Source of the DNA: Zanthoxylum bungeanum
Lineage: Eukaryota; Streptophyta; Magnoliopsida; Sapindales; Rutaceae
Direction of reading: 5' to 3'
Assembly: GCA_019454045.1 (NCBI GenBank)
Contig: SKCR01021144.1
Coordinates: 124,001-188,000 of the forward strand
Length of the DNA stretch: 64,000 bases
The position numbers and the translations under genes were made by a program. The notes under the pieces are model-generated. The model made no database searches and was not told where the DNA came from. It was given only the letters and a program-made list of their open reading frames with translations. Below are positions 22,901-34,873 of the stretch, in pieces; the stretch's first letter is position 1, and each line of letters begins with the position of its first letter.

Positions 22901-23000
22901 CCCAAAACTGATGACAGTGTGGGCCTCGACCCTGGGATTCATTCCCGAAACTGTTGACAGTGTGGGCCTCGACCCTGGGATTTATTCCCGAAACTGCTTG
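22901..23000. repeat. Continuation of the 43-bp array
   Basis: Two further GTGGGCCTCGACCCTGGG units after the MITE, ending at about 22998 before non-repetitive sequence. Confidence 0.85.
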
Positions 23001-25604
23001 TCTTTGCCGCCTTTTTATTTTCTTCAAAACCTGCGAACAAAAAATGCGTGTATGTGACGTGTATGCATGTATGCATGGATGTATTTCTTATTCCGATGGG
23101 TTAGGCCTTCTGTGTGCTCCTTGGTGTCATTTACCTACAAATGTCTCTGGTCGCCCCATAGGTCTGCTTATAATTTCCTTCTGCCGGTTCTTTTCTGGTG
23201 ATTGTTCAATTCTCTTTAATCCCATTGCTCAAGTTCTCCTTATTCGCGGGGTGGTAGACTAGTCGCCCCCAGACTCAGTTTAGTTTTCTATTCATGCTTC
23301 TTGTATTAGGTCAAAGTAGATCACGTGATGTGACGTTCCATACCAACATATTGTACTGCCTCTTACGAAATAGTCCTTATAGTTATACATATTGTTGCCC
23401 TCAAAGGATGCCCAGTTTCGAAACCAGAGAACCTTCAAAATACTCAATGCAACTCAAATCCAAGTCTTTGAATAAATGATCTAAGACAGACTCAAAGTGT
23501 GTGTGTGCAAAGGTTCCTTTGCAGATTCATCCCCAGGTAAGCCAACTCAATGATTTCGTCAAAAAATTGGGATCGATGGTTCAAACCAACCTAGATGTCT
23601 CAATTATGCTTGCATATTCTTTTCTGTGCTCAATGTGGTATGATTTTCTTTCTCTTTTGTCTCTCTCTTTTTTCTTTTCATTTTGAACATTTTTTTTCAA
23701 CACACCTACCCTTTAAGGTAGTATTTCTCCTCATGGTGGTCCTAATACTCGCCCATGGGAAACTTCACGCTTATCGGTTATATGTGGTTTAATTCTTTTC
23801 CTTAGAGACTTTTCTTTTATTTTCAATCATACCACACATCATAACACAAGCAAATCAGGATAGATATTTAGGCGAACGGTCATTCACCGACCTATAATTT
23901 CTTCAACTAGTCACTTTGCTAACTACTCAGGTTTTCACTGCTAAGAACATAATCAAGTGCTTACGAGTCTAACATATATCAATCACTCAAAGTATCGGAT
24001 AAAAGGACATCAAGAGTTTATCGCTTCTAAGATTTCTCCCCGAAGCAATCAATTTCATCATCGGACTTATGCCTAACTATTAAGGACTAATAACAAACAA
24101 TTTGTTTTTTTCTTTTTTTTTCTATCTTTTTTTTTCTTTTTCTCTCTTTTCTTTTTTTTTTTTTTTTTTCTTTCTTTTTGGGCCCACCATGGTCTTTCTA
24201 TCCTTGCCATAAAATTTTATGTTCCTCGGTTTTCTTTTCCCCGATATCCATGTTTGCTAAACTCTTTTTGACAAATCTTTCTTTCTTCTCTAACCCAACG
24301 GATATCTATGATGGCTTTTAAGACACAAGATTAACATGATGCGTGTATGCGTGAGATGCATGAGATGCAAGTAGTTATCAAAACAGAATATATCCTTCCG
24401 ACCTTATTCCTCCCACACTCGTGGTATGTCCATTTCTGTCCTAGGTATGGCTTATTTTATGCACCAATATGGGGTACACAAAATCGTTCTCTCCTATGCT
24501 ACGGGGTGAACCTTGGTTACCTCGGTCCCTTTCCATCAGTAAAAGACAAAGACCGCCCATTTTACAACATGGGCTAAGCCGATAATGGGATCATGCCATT
24601 GTCTAAAAACGACGAATTGGGCCTTCGATAATCACTGTCGTGGGGATGAACTTGGAAGCATCCAACAATATGCCGTAACAAGGCGTATCCTTTCTGGATG
24701 AAAGCCAGTGCGGGTATCGCAATCATGCTTCTAGCATATTTATATTATGATTAGATTTTCTAAGTCCATCAAGGTTTTCATACAAGTTGGTCCGTTATCA
24801 TTTCAAAGCATTCAATCATATTATTGTGAGGTGCAAACTTGTCCCAGTTGAAAAAGGCCCAACAGGTTTACACTTTTGCGATAACGTGGCTAAACAACTT
24901 CAAATGATAGGGGGCCCAAACATAAAGTGGCCCATCGATATTTTGGAAGCTTTTGGCCCAATCGTCATAAGACATAAACTCATCCCAGTTTTAGTGGCCC
25001 AACAATTTCACATCTCATGACAATAAGTCCAAATGAATCCAAATGATGATGGTCCCAAACACAAGCATAAAAGGGTGGCTTCTATAGGTCATACAACTAT
25101 GGTTCACATGTGGGTTTATAGGAGTATAGATAAAGGCTCCCGCTGGCGAAGGATTGCCCACAACTAGGTCTCCCCACTCAAGGGTTCGAGCGACCAAGTT
25201 AGCGCACCTTTTTTTATACCCTAAGGTACATGCCAACAAGTGATGGTACCATATAACGATCCGCCGCTTCGAGCGAAAATGACTTCACGATATATGAATA
25301 ACTGTCAAATGGATTCCTCTATTGAAGATTCCCTAGAGGGAGGGTGGAGCGAACTCTCTTAAATACCATTGCCTCTTAGGCTCTTATCGCCTTGGTGACA
25401 TGAATAAACAACAGATCATCCAAATTAGTCCATCACTTTAGATGATTATCTAGATGTCTTCACAGCTTTTCCTTTTGGCTATAAAAAGGTAGTGAGTGAA
25501 GGAAGACACCAAATCATTGTCTAACTTCAATAATACCTTAGACAAGGTTCACTACAGCAAAAATCACAAACATTACAAGACATTATCTCGGGGCCGATTC
25601 TCTA
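23001..25604 (-). other. Interior of Ogre-like element, no recognisable coding region
   Basis: No gag or pol motif in any frame that I could read. On the plus strand it is T-rich, with a long pyrimidine tract (about 24105-24178), so the transcribed minus strand is purine-rich. Short open stretches (such as 24787-25020) carry no known domain. This is the expected leader and decayed internal part of a non-autonomous element. Confidence 0.6.
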
Positions 25605-25622
25605 TCCCCAGTGGAGTCACCA
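25605..25622 (-). other. Primer-binding site, tRNA-Arg type, minus strand
   Basis: The minus strand reads TGGTGACTCCACTGGGGA, close to the TGGCGACTC-x-x-CTGGGGA PBS known from Ogre elements. It lies 3 bases from the LTR at 25626, in correct position for a minus-strand element. Confidence 0.8.
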
Positions 25623-25625
25623 TAC

Positions 25626-28272
25626 TGTAGGACACAGAAATCAGTGACGTTGTCCCGGGCTCGCGGCCCTGTAGGGAGTACAGAGTAGCCCGCGGGGGAC
25701 TAAACCGGAGAAATAAAATAGAGTCGCCACCTAGTGTGAACTGGGAAATGATTTAAGGCCGCACTCACCCCTCGTAAGGGAAAACCTCAAACCATTGTGT
25801 TCGGAATGGTCCCTTACTTATGCCAATTGTAATGAAAGGATTTATGGATAATAAAATCAAGTCTTATACAACACATGCAAGATAATTTAAATAAACACAT
25901 GAAACATGATAATGCATATAACCATAAATAACCGAAGCGACAAACATGTGAAACAATGAACAAAGATAAATAACACAAAATAAATGTGGAACAATAAAAC
26001 AACCATAAATCCAAATTAAATGCGAAATAGTAAAAAGACAAATAATGAGAAATAAATGCCCAATAATGAAATATGTGACCAAAGAATTTGGCCGTTTTTA
26101 ATGTGGGACTTCGAATGCTCGGTTGGACGTATTTCACGTCAAACCAAGCATGTCGTGTCCAAGTTGACAAAATAAAATATAACAAAGGGTGCCCTCAGGT
26201 CTTACCTTTAAGTTGCTTCTCGGGATTGCGTTGGGATGTCACCGGAAGAGTTAACGTTTCCGTTATTTTTTCTGGTTTGATGATTCACTGTTTCCGCTTG
26301 CTATTTGCTCTGTTTTCAATCGCTGTTTTGGCCACAGTTTTCCTTTGTTTTTGCCGCTATTTCAGTCGCTGTTTTACGGTGGTTTTTGGACTGTTTTCCG
26401 GGGTTATTTTTGGTGAAATAAGGGACTGTTTTGGGAGTTGTTTTGTTCACTGTTTTAGGGTGATATTTGGACTGTTTTGGGGGCTGTTTTATGTGTCTTT
26501 TTTTTGGTTGGTTATTTTCGGGTTTTTGCGTTCGGTGAGGGGTAGTTAGGGGCTATTATTTGTCTTGTTTGATGAGTGAAGGGCTGTAGAGGTGTTATTT
26601 TTTGTATTCGGTTAGTTTGTCATGTTTTGTGGCTTATTGTCGGTCAGTGGCGAGTGTGTGGCTTGTTCATGGTCAGTGTGTGTGACGAGTTGTGCTTCTA
26701 GGCAATGTATCTTATTTGTCTTTTTGTCGGTTAGTGGGGCTATTATTTATGGTTTGTGTGTGTGGTGGTTTATGGTGAGAGAGAGACGTGAAGGGAGTCC
26801 TGTGATATTGTGTGCGTGGAGTGCAAGGTTTGTGTGTGGTCAGTGGGTTGTGTCTTTGTCTTGTGTCTTAGTGGTCTAGGTGTCTTGCCATGTGTGAGAA
26901 GACGTGAGAGGGGGGAAGCTTTGTTGAATGAGTGACCCGTGTGTTCGGTTGAGAGGAGAGAGAAGAAGAGAAAAGTATTTTAGGGTTTTAGTTTCTTACT
27001 TGTTCGTGGAGCCGAGTACTTAGGTGTGTGGCCTGTGTGGGTTTGCCGAGTAAGGTGAGCCTATATTTTGTTTGTTGGTTTGTGAGGTGCCGTGTGGGGT
27101 TGCTGGCAGTAGGGTTACCGAATGGGAGAGAGATAGCAGTGAAGCCGTGTGAGTTAGGGTTTATTTAGGGTGTTTGTTGCTTCCGTAAAAACAAAGATCC
27201 AAGGTTGGGAGATGAGAGAGCTATGATGTGACGTGTTTTTGTTGGTTTAAGGTTTTGTGTTGCCGTGGCTTGTGAATGTGTTAGAGAGAGAGGGGAGAGA
27301 GAGCGTGCTTATCTGTGAAAGAGATGAGATGGAGCCCGTGTAGGGTAGAGAGATCGGAGTGCTGCGTGAGTGGGGGAAGAGGCCGTGTGTGATGGTGGTT
27401 AAGGAGAGAGGAGTCTGAGAGATGTTTTATTTTTAGGGTTTATTCTTTTTGTTTTTTTATGGGGGTGAGAGCTAGGGTTTGTTGTTTTACTGAGAGTGGC
27501 GTGAGTCTTTGACGTGTGTGAGTTACGTTAGGGTTTATTGGCTTTGCTTGTTTGTGAGCAGGCAGTGAAGTTTATTGTGTGGCTGTGTATCTTCGTTTGG
27601 TGAGGGTTGCTGGCGAGAAGGAAAGGAGAACTAAGGGAGAGTCGAAAGCCTGAAGAGGAGAACTAGGGTTTTTATTATTTGTTATTGCCGTGAATGAGCT
27701 CTAGGGGTCTAAGGGTTTGGTTTGTGTGTCTTTTTATAATAGTGGGTTAGGGTTTTCCTTGTATGGGTAGGAAATAAAGATTGTGCAATAATGGGGAATA
27801 TTTAATTAGTTTGTTATAAAGAAATGATTTGTTTAATTTAGGAAGGTGATTTATTTAGTTTAGGAAAGGGATTTATTTAATTTAGGAATGAGATTTGTTT
27901 AATTTAGGAAGGAGAATTAATTTGATTTTGATTGGATTTAATTTGATTTAATTTAATTTAATTGGATTTAATTTAATTTTTGATATGTGTTTTAAATGTT
28001 TTAATTATTTGGATTGGGCTTTGGTGGGCCTAGTTCTTTGGGCTTGGGCGAATGGGCTTTGGATGGGTACGAGGGTTTTGGGCCGAGCCTAATAGTTAAG
28101 ACATAGACTAATCGAGCGAACCTGAGGCTAAACAATTGAATTAATTGTGACAAAGTATTTAATTTTGAATTTTCCCTTCCGACGTCCGTTTCCCGCAACT
28201 TCCGCAACTTATCGGGTAGTGCCTCCATACGAGGCTCATCATCGGGCCTCATGCAAAAATGCAGTGTCTACA
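25626..28272 (-). repeat. Ogre-like 5' LTR
   Basis: Starts TGTAGGACAC and ends GTGTCTACA on plus; GAGAG follows. It carries a slightly decayed copy of the palindrome at 26113-26153 and one added segment relative to the other LTR. The half from about 27480 onward is almost identical to 19780-20572, suggesting a young insertion or conversion. Confidence 0.9.
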
Positions 28273-29863
28273 GAGAGGAAAAAGTTGTTACCTCCAGTAA
28301 TGAAGTAGATGATCCATTGAGTTATTGTAATGCAATGGATGATCCTAATAAAAAAGTATGGCTCAAAGCCATGAATCTCGAGATAGAGTCTGTGTACTCC
28401 AACTCAATCTCGGATCTCGTAGGTCAACCTGATGGGGTAAAACATATAGGTTGTAAGTGAATCTCCAAGAAGAAAATATGAGTAGATGGGAAAGTTCAGA
28501 CCATCAAAGCTAGGTTAGTGGCCAAGGTTTGACCCAGAAAGAGAAAGTCGACTATGAGGAGATTTTCTCACCAATAGCCATGCTTAAATCTATTCACACT
28601 CTTATATCCATTGTCACATATTATGAATATGAGATATGACAGATGGACATCAAGACAATATTCTTGAATGGTAGTCTTGATGAGAGCATCTATTTTGTAC
28701 AACCAGAGAGATTTGTTGCCTAAGGTCAAAAGCAAAAGGTTTGCAAGCTGCAAATGTCTATTTATAAACCGAAGTAAGTATCCTGGTCTTAGAAAATAAG
28801 ATTTGATGTGATGATCAAGTTTTATGATTTTGAGCCGAACACTGATAAACCTTATGTATACAAGAATGCCATTTAGGATAATGTATTTTTTCTCGTATTA
28901 TACGTCAATGATACTTTACTCATTGTGAATAATGTGAAAGTATTAACAGAAGTAAATTTCTGACTAGCTAACTAATTCCAAATGAAAGATTTGGAAAAAT
29001 ATGAGTTGTGTACTTGGGATCCAGATTATTCGGGATCACAAGAGACGACTGTTAGTTGTGTGTCAGACATCAGACATCATATATCGATGAGATTGTTGTG
29101 CGGTACTGGATGTAAAATTCCAAGAAAGACAATTCATTTTTCCAACATGGAATTCACTTGTCAAAGGAATAGTTTCCTAAGACAACTCAAACAGTTGAGG
29201 AAATGAGACATATCTCACATGCCTCTGCTACTGAAAGTCTCATGTATGTTATGTTTTTCTATACACGAGATCGGACATCAGTTATGTAGTAGGAGTAGTA
29301 AGTAGTTTTCATTATAACCAAAGATTAGATCAGTGGGTAACTGTAAGACATGTTCTCAAGTATCTTATACTATATGCTTGTATAATCTGGAGAGGATATA
29401 CAGATTCTGATTTACAGGCGGATGAGATAATGGGAAATCCACCTCTGAATCAGTATTCACCCTTGTTGGTGGAGTCATAGTATTGAAGAGTATAATGCAA
29501 TCAAAAATTGCGAACTCCATCATAGAGGTTGAATGTGTAGCAGCTTGTGAAGTAACTAAGGAAACAGTATGGCTCCGGAAATTCTTGGGAGATCTGAAAG
29601 TTGTTCCAGACATGGATAAATCACTTACACTTTATTTTGATAATAGTGGTGCAGTGGTAAATTCCAAAGAACCATGAAGCCACAAGATAGGGAAACATAT
29701 AAAGAGGGAATATCATCTCTTTAAGGGAATGTTGCAGATAACATTCTGCAGAGAACATTGCCGATTCGTTAACAAAGACCTTCTCGGCTAAAGAGTTTGA
29801 AGGTCACCTTGAGGGTCTAGGATTACATGACATGTCTCATTTTCTCTAGTGCAAATGGGAGAT
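28273..29863 (+). pseudogene. Ty1/copia element A: RT and RNase H remnant
   Basis: Continuation of the copia element cut at 17959; it opens with the duplicated GAGAG. RT begins with the DDPLSYCNAMDDPNKKVWLKAMNLE block (28310 on), then VDGKVQTIKARLVA with a frame break. The active-site motif at 28901-28912 reads Tyr-Val-Asn-Asp in place of Tyr-Val-Asp-Asp, so even the catalytic Asp pair is lost. RNase H remains in pieces: RGYTDSDLQ (29390), the VECVAACEVTKETVW block and LYFDNSGAVVNSKEP (29530-29677), then a stop. It ends at the polypurine tract before the LTR at 29864. Confidence 0.88.
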
Positions 29864-31690
29864 TGTTGGGCTATATACCCTAGAGCTTCATGTAATGTAA
29901 ACGTAATGGAGGCACCTTGTATGATGTGATCATATAGGACTAGACCCAGATGAAAATGAATTTCTTATAATATCCGTTAAATAAAGAAATTCATTTCAAT
30001 CTACTAGATGGTCATAAACGGATTGATCTGAATCTTGGGTGTACTATGAACTCTTGCATGGCACGCTATGTCCTTTGATTTACAAAGATGAGGTTGGTGT
30101 AGCAATCCCGACCAATAGCTAATTATTTTGGGGACATGGTTTGTTGTATAATTGGGAACGTTTTACATAGATATGGTGTTCACTCATTCTTATGAGAAGT
30201 AGAAGAGTCTCTTCCTTACATACATGGAAAAAATGTCTGGGTTCGTCCCAGGATCAAAAAAAGCCCGAGCCCGGCCCAGGATAAAAAAAACCCAGGCCAG
30301 TCTTTAGAATTAGAGGCTCGGCTCTGGTCCTGGCCAAAGTCAGGCTTAACTCAAAAGGCTCAGGCCCAGGCCGGCCTCAACTAAAAAATCCAAGGCCGGA
30401 CTTAAATAAATATATATATATATATATATATATATTTGTATAAAAAAAAGGGTCGGGTAAAGCCCGAGCTCGAGACGGGTCGGCCCGGCCCAGCCTGGTA
30501 ACAGCTCAGACCAGGCTTTTCTCGGGCTCGGGCTTGAATAGTGCTGCTCGAGCTCGGGCCGGGCTTATCAAAGCCTGGGCCTAGCCCGACCCATTTCCAC
30601 TTCTACTTCATTCGATACTTGAACGATTAGAGCGCTCAAGTCTTTCTATTGCGAATAGAAAGATTAATATTCATAATAGTTATCAATAAATTGTTCATTA
30701 TAAAATCAATGGTACTTAAGGTAAAAATAATTAGAGGGGTATAACGGATATTATGACCCGACTCTAATTATGAGACACTTGTGAATAGTTAATTTGTATT
30801 CAATGACTATATCTATGGATACCGACGTAGTTCGGCTTATATTATCCATCTATGGCAACGAGAGTGCAACTTCTGGTTTTTAGTAGAATAACCTGAAGTT
30901 AATAATTCGAAATATTTAATTAAAGAGTTTAATTAATATTCCAGGATTATTAGAGCTCGGAACCGTAGGTCCATTTGGTCATCGTACAAGCTCGATATAA
31001 TGTAACAAATTAAATATAATTGGATAGTCCAATTATATACTCAGATATATATATATTATTATTAATGAGATTAATAATATATTTTGTCACACATATAACT
31101 TTATATCATATTTAATATAAGGTTTTTATTAAATAAATGATTATGAGATAATAATTTTATTTAATGGATATATATTAAATTATTTGATATATCATTTATT
31201 GTAAAGAAGAATTTTTCAAATATGATTTGTAAAAATTCAACATTTCATTAATATTTTTTTACACCTTTTCAATATAACATTTAATTGTCATTATGATGAT
31301 AATTAATAAGTTGGTTGTTGTAAATTTTAGGCGTAGAAAATAAGGGTGGTTGAATTTATGAAATAAATATGCTTAGTTTTTTTGTTTAACATTAACTCTA
31401 AATATATAAGGAAAAAATAAGTTTTTTCTTTACAAGAATTCATTCTTGAAAAACCTAGCCACATTTGTTCTTGTTTTCTCTCAAGTGTTGAAAGAAGTAG
31501 AAGAAGAATAAAAAAGAAAAGAAAATTTCCAGTGTGAAAAATCTTAACACAATCTCTAAAGTGTTTAGGGAGTTAGTTTCAAGACCTTGTTTGAATCTCT
31601 AAAGAGTTTAGTGATTTGGTTTGGTTAGTGAAGATAACATTTCTTTTTGTTGGTAGCGAGACATAACTCGGAAGATCAATCGAAGTTGGA
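29864..31690 (+). repeat. Ty1/copia LTR, 3'-truncated, with an inserted MITE-like block
   Basis: Starts TGTTGGGC right after the polypurine tract and follows the minus LTR of 9233-11465 in reverse order, including the paired palindromes near 30635-30665 and the TGGTAGCGAGACATAACTCGG segment near 31650. The expected 3' end with its GCTGCGC...TACA terminus is absent; similarity stops at about 31690. Confidence 0.8.
30225..30605. mobile_element. Possible MITE, GC-rich ends with TA repeat core
   Basis: About 380 bp absent from the homologous LTRs at 34874 and 9233. It is rich in GCCCGAGC/GGGCTCGGGC-type inverted blocks at both sides, with a (TA)n core at 30411-30436. The ends (TGGAAAAAATGTCTGGG and, reversed, TGGAAATGGGTCGGGC) are imperfect inverted repeats, suggesting a hAT-like MITE. 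I could not define a clean 8-bp target duplication. Confidence 0.6.
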
Positions 31691-32087
31691 ACTTATTTCT
31701 TCTTTCATTTCTCTATACACATGGCAGGTTTTATGTTTGGAGCTTGGATATAGCACCAAGATAGCACTCAAGACAGCACACGAACTTCCAGGATCAAGCC
31801 AGCCCGTCATTATTTAATTAAGTTAAAAATATTACAATTGAAGTTAAAATGTTTTGTAATATTACGAATAAAATTTTACAAAATATTTTTTTAATAATAT
31901 TACGAATGAGAGATATAATATAAATATTAAAGATAGTATTTTACGTTTATATATTAAAGATAACTTTTTGATATGTGAATGTTCTTTATTTAACGGTCAT
32001 TATGTTTTGGAAACAAATATATGTGTCTTTAATATAGAGGAAAGTAAAAGAAAATGATATGAATTAAATAATACTGAATAATGGCAT
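31691..32087. other. AT-rich spacer
   Basis: No recognisable gene or repeat; a long ATATTACGAATAA-type AT-rich stretch between a truncated copia LTR and the next copia coding piece. Confidence 0.5.
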
Positions 32088-33486
32088 ATGAGGTTAGGCC
32101 ACGTAGGTGTTACACGCTTAGTGAAATTGGTTAATGATGGTTTGATTAATGATTTTACATTAGATCCTTATCTGATTTGTGAGTCATGTATCCAAGGGAA
32201 AATGACTAAGGCGCTATTCCTTGGTGTTGGACATTGTGTTGATGATTTGAGGTTAGGCCACGTAGGTGTTACACGCTTATACAGTGATGTGTGTGGTCCA
32301 TTAATTCACGTCACCAATGAAGATTCTTCATATTTCGTGACTTTCACGGATGATAAGTCACGATATGGTTATGTCTATTTGATGAGACATAAATCAGAAA
32401 CATTTGATAAGTTCAAAATATTATGAATGAAGTTGCAAAACAAACTGGGAAACTCATCAAGTGTCTTTAATCAGATCGAGACGGTGAATATATGAGTAAA
32501 TAGTTCAAATATTATTTAAGGGAGAATGGGATTCTCACCTAATATAGCCCGCCAACGACTCATCAACACAATGATATGTCTGAGCAGAGGAATTAGACTT
32601 TATTGGATATGATCAGATCCATGATGAGCTATACAGATCTTCCAAATTACCTATGGAGGTATGTTTTACTTACTGTTGTTCACATACTTAATAGAGTTCC
32701 ACCTAAAGTTATTTTTACTACCCGTTATCAGATATGGCACAGTAGAATTCCAAGTCTTAGATACTTAAATATTTGGGGTTTTCCTGCGTACATTAGAGTC
32801 GTGCAGTAGGATAAATTAGCACCTAGGAGGTTTAAATTCGGGTTTATTTGATATCCTGAGAATTCATTAGGATATCTATTCTATAATTCTGAGCACGAAA
32901 TATTTTTGTTGCTCGCTATGCCACTTTTCTTGAAAATGAGTTTTTGAGTGAAAGTGAGGATTGTAGAAAGATAAAACTTGATGAGTTCGATCCTATCTTA
33001 GAGAAACCAGAGATGAACCTGAGATCCAAAATCGTGAAGGATTTCTGACACAGGTTCCATGAAAATCGGGTATAGTATCAAGGCCTTCAGACAAATTATT
33101 CTTAACATCTGATATGACCCTTGATATTCTCCTCTTGGAGGAAACATATCTAACCACGTATAAATAGGCTGATAATAGATATCGATTCGGAAAATGGCAT
33201 GAAGCCATGATATCTGATATAAATGCAATACATGACAATTAATTCTAGGACTTGGTTAAGCTTCCTAAGAAAATTAAACCTATTGGTTGAAAATGGGTTT
33301 ATAAAAGGAAGCGTGGGCTCGATGGAAAGGTGGAAAACTTTAAGGCCCGATTGGTAACGAAAGATGATACTCAATGTTTTAGGATTGACTATAAAGAAAA
33401 TTTGTCACCGGTAGCCATTCTTAAATACATTAGGATATTATTAGCTATTGTTGCATATCATGATTAAGATTTATGGCAAATGGTTG
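32088..33486 (+). pseudogene. Ty1/copia element B: integrase and start of RT
   Basis: GAG-pre-integrase is readable from 32088 (RLGHVGVTRL, then LICESCIQGKMTKALF), followed by the start of integrase (YSDVCGPL, YFVTFTDDKSRYGYVYLM) to a stop at 32424. Later integrase and the connecting region are shattered by stops. RT starts near 33190 (WHEAMISDINAIHDN) and continues as KWVYKRKRGLDGKVENFKARLV and NLSPVAI with further stops. It breaks at 33486. A 32-bp piece encoding RLGHVGVTRL occurs twice in frame (32089-32120, 32248-32279). Confidence 0.82.
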
Positions 33487-34575
33487 TCAAACTGCGTGAA
33501 CAGTTCAGTGGGTGGACAAAGCGCATGTCATATGTTTATGAGTTATAATTTTTGAAATGTATACATACCCCGGACCCGCCGATCTAGACCACTTTCGCAA
33601 TGTGGGGCACTGATCCGACCCTAAGAGATCCGGATATGCCCCTACAGTTTAATATTTAATAAATGTGAAGTGTGACCATCTTGAACATTCTTTCCCTGTC
33701 TACACCACCATCTTTTATAAAGTTTATGGCATCAACTCACAAACTCGTTGATACTGAGAACTATATGACAGATGTTGATGGTGGTTTTTTGCAAGCCCTT
33801 ATCCCGAGGAAGATTCAAGAAATGACCCGACCATAGTGTGTGATGAGCTGTTCTTCATGAGGAGAGAAAATGAGGCGAGTCAAGTGTTGATGGTACTCGA
33901 CCCAACCATATTAAAGAGGGTTTTTTGGGTGCTCTGAGAGTTTATTTAGCTTGAGCCAATGAAATATCATTCGTATTGGGTAAATAACCCAGCCCGAAAA
34001 CTTTGAAGTCTGGATTTGAAAGAGTACTATTTTTCTTGATTACCGGACCCGATGAATGAAGATGGGATGATGACCGACCAGTTTGGGAGCAGCATGACGT
34101 ATGCCCTTCCTCGAAAAGAGTGCATCTTGAATACTAATGATGAAAGAGATAAAACAGCTATTCACAATGATCATAGGCCATGCCAGCTGCCATAGGCCGG
34201 TGCAGTGGCAAAGTAGTGGCCTCTGGAGGCCTCCATAGGTCGGTGTAGTGCTAGGGAAACAAGCTTATTTGGTTGGCTACGAAGGTGGTGGAAGCAATGA
34301 CTAAGGGTTATAATGATGATTCAATGACATAAGCTAACATCATGGTCAGTCGTAATAGTGGTTTTGAAGACCTATATAAAGGGGTTGAAGTCATTATTGA
34401 AAGGATTGTCTTTTTGAGCTACAAACTTGAGAAATAGAAAATTATAATTCGAGCAAGTGTACTAAGAAAAATTCAAGTGATAGAGAGAAAGTGAGTCGTG
34501 TACCCGACCATGTTGTATACTCGATGGGTTATTTGCTCTCTACCAAGTATAATATCTTTGTTAAGTGGTCCGATC
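33487..34575. other. Unidentified insertion or LTR-like block in copia pol
   Basis: About 1.09 kb separating copia RT from RNase H sequence. It holds a TATATAAA box (34373-34380), GGCCTCCATAGG and CCATAGGCCGGTGCAGTGG repeats near 34170-34250, and no recognisable protein motif. It could be a solo LTR of an unidentified family, but I could not define TG/CA ends or a target duplication. Confidence 0.4.
34373..34380 (+). promoter_or_regulatory. Putative TATA box in LTR-like block
   Basis: TATATAAA followed by GGGG and a transcribed-leader-like A-rich stretch. Suggestive only. Confidence 0.35.
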
Positions 34576-34873
34576 GGTATTCTGGAAGTTGATCTAGATA
34601 TGGATAAACCACTCACACTTTATTGCGACAATAGTGGTGCATTGGTGAATTCTAAAAAGCCAAGAAGCCATAAGGGGGAAAACATATAGAGAGAAAATAT
34701 CATCTCACCATGGAGATAGTGCAAAGAGGAGACGTTTCTGTCATGAAGATTGCATCTACAGAGAACCTGGCTGATCTGTTTACAAAGACTTTGTCAGCTA
34801 AAGTGTTTGAAGGTCACCAAGATGGCCTAGGATTACGTAACATGTCCCATTTTCTCTAGTTCAAGTGGGAGAT
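34576..34873 (+). pseudogene. Ty1/copia RNase H C-terminus
   Basis: DMDKPLTLYCDNSGALVNS at 34595 on, followed by the REYHL, RGDVSVMKIAS-ENLADLFTK and GLRNMSHFL blocks, ending at the polypurine tract AAGTGGGAGAT. A frameshift near 34680 separates the first part from the rest. It matches the tail at 11480-11750 on minus and that of copia A, so it belongs to that family. Confidence 0.85.

Larger units (their letters stand above)
17960..28272 (-). mobile_element. Complete Ogre-like non-autonomous LTR retrotransposon, minus strand, 10.3 kb
   Basis: Two long direct LTRs (17960-20572 and 25626-28272) share TG...CA ends and flank a 5.05-kb interior; GAGAG is duplicated on both sides. On the minus strand a tRNA-Arg-type PBS adjoins the right LTR and a polypurine tract adjoins the left LTR, which sets the orientation. 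I could read no gag, protease, RT or integrase inside, so it looks like a large non-autonomous derivative (LARD-like) that would depend on an autonomous Ogre/Tat relative. The interior holds tandem arrays on the 3' side, where Ogre/Tat elements are known to have variable 3' untranslated regions. It is inserted in copia A. Confidence 0.85.

Noticed and set aside
26088..26549. 153-codon open frame rich in Phe/Gly/Cys
   Set aside because: It is the antisense of an Ogre-like LTR; the other LTR copies do not keep the frame.
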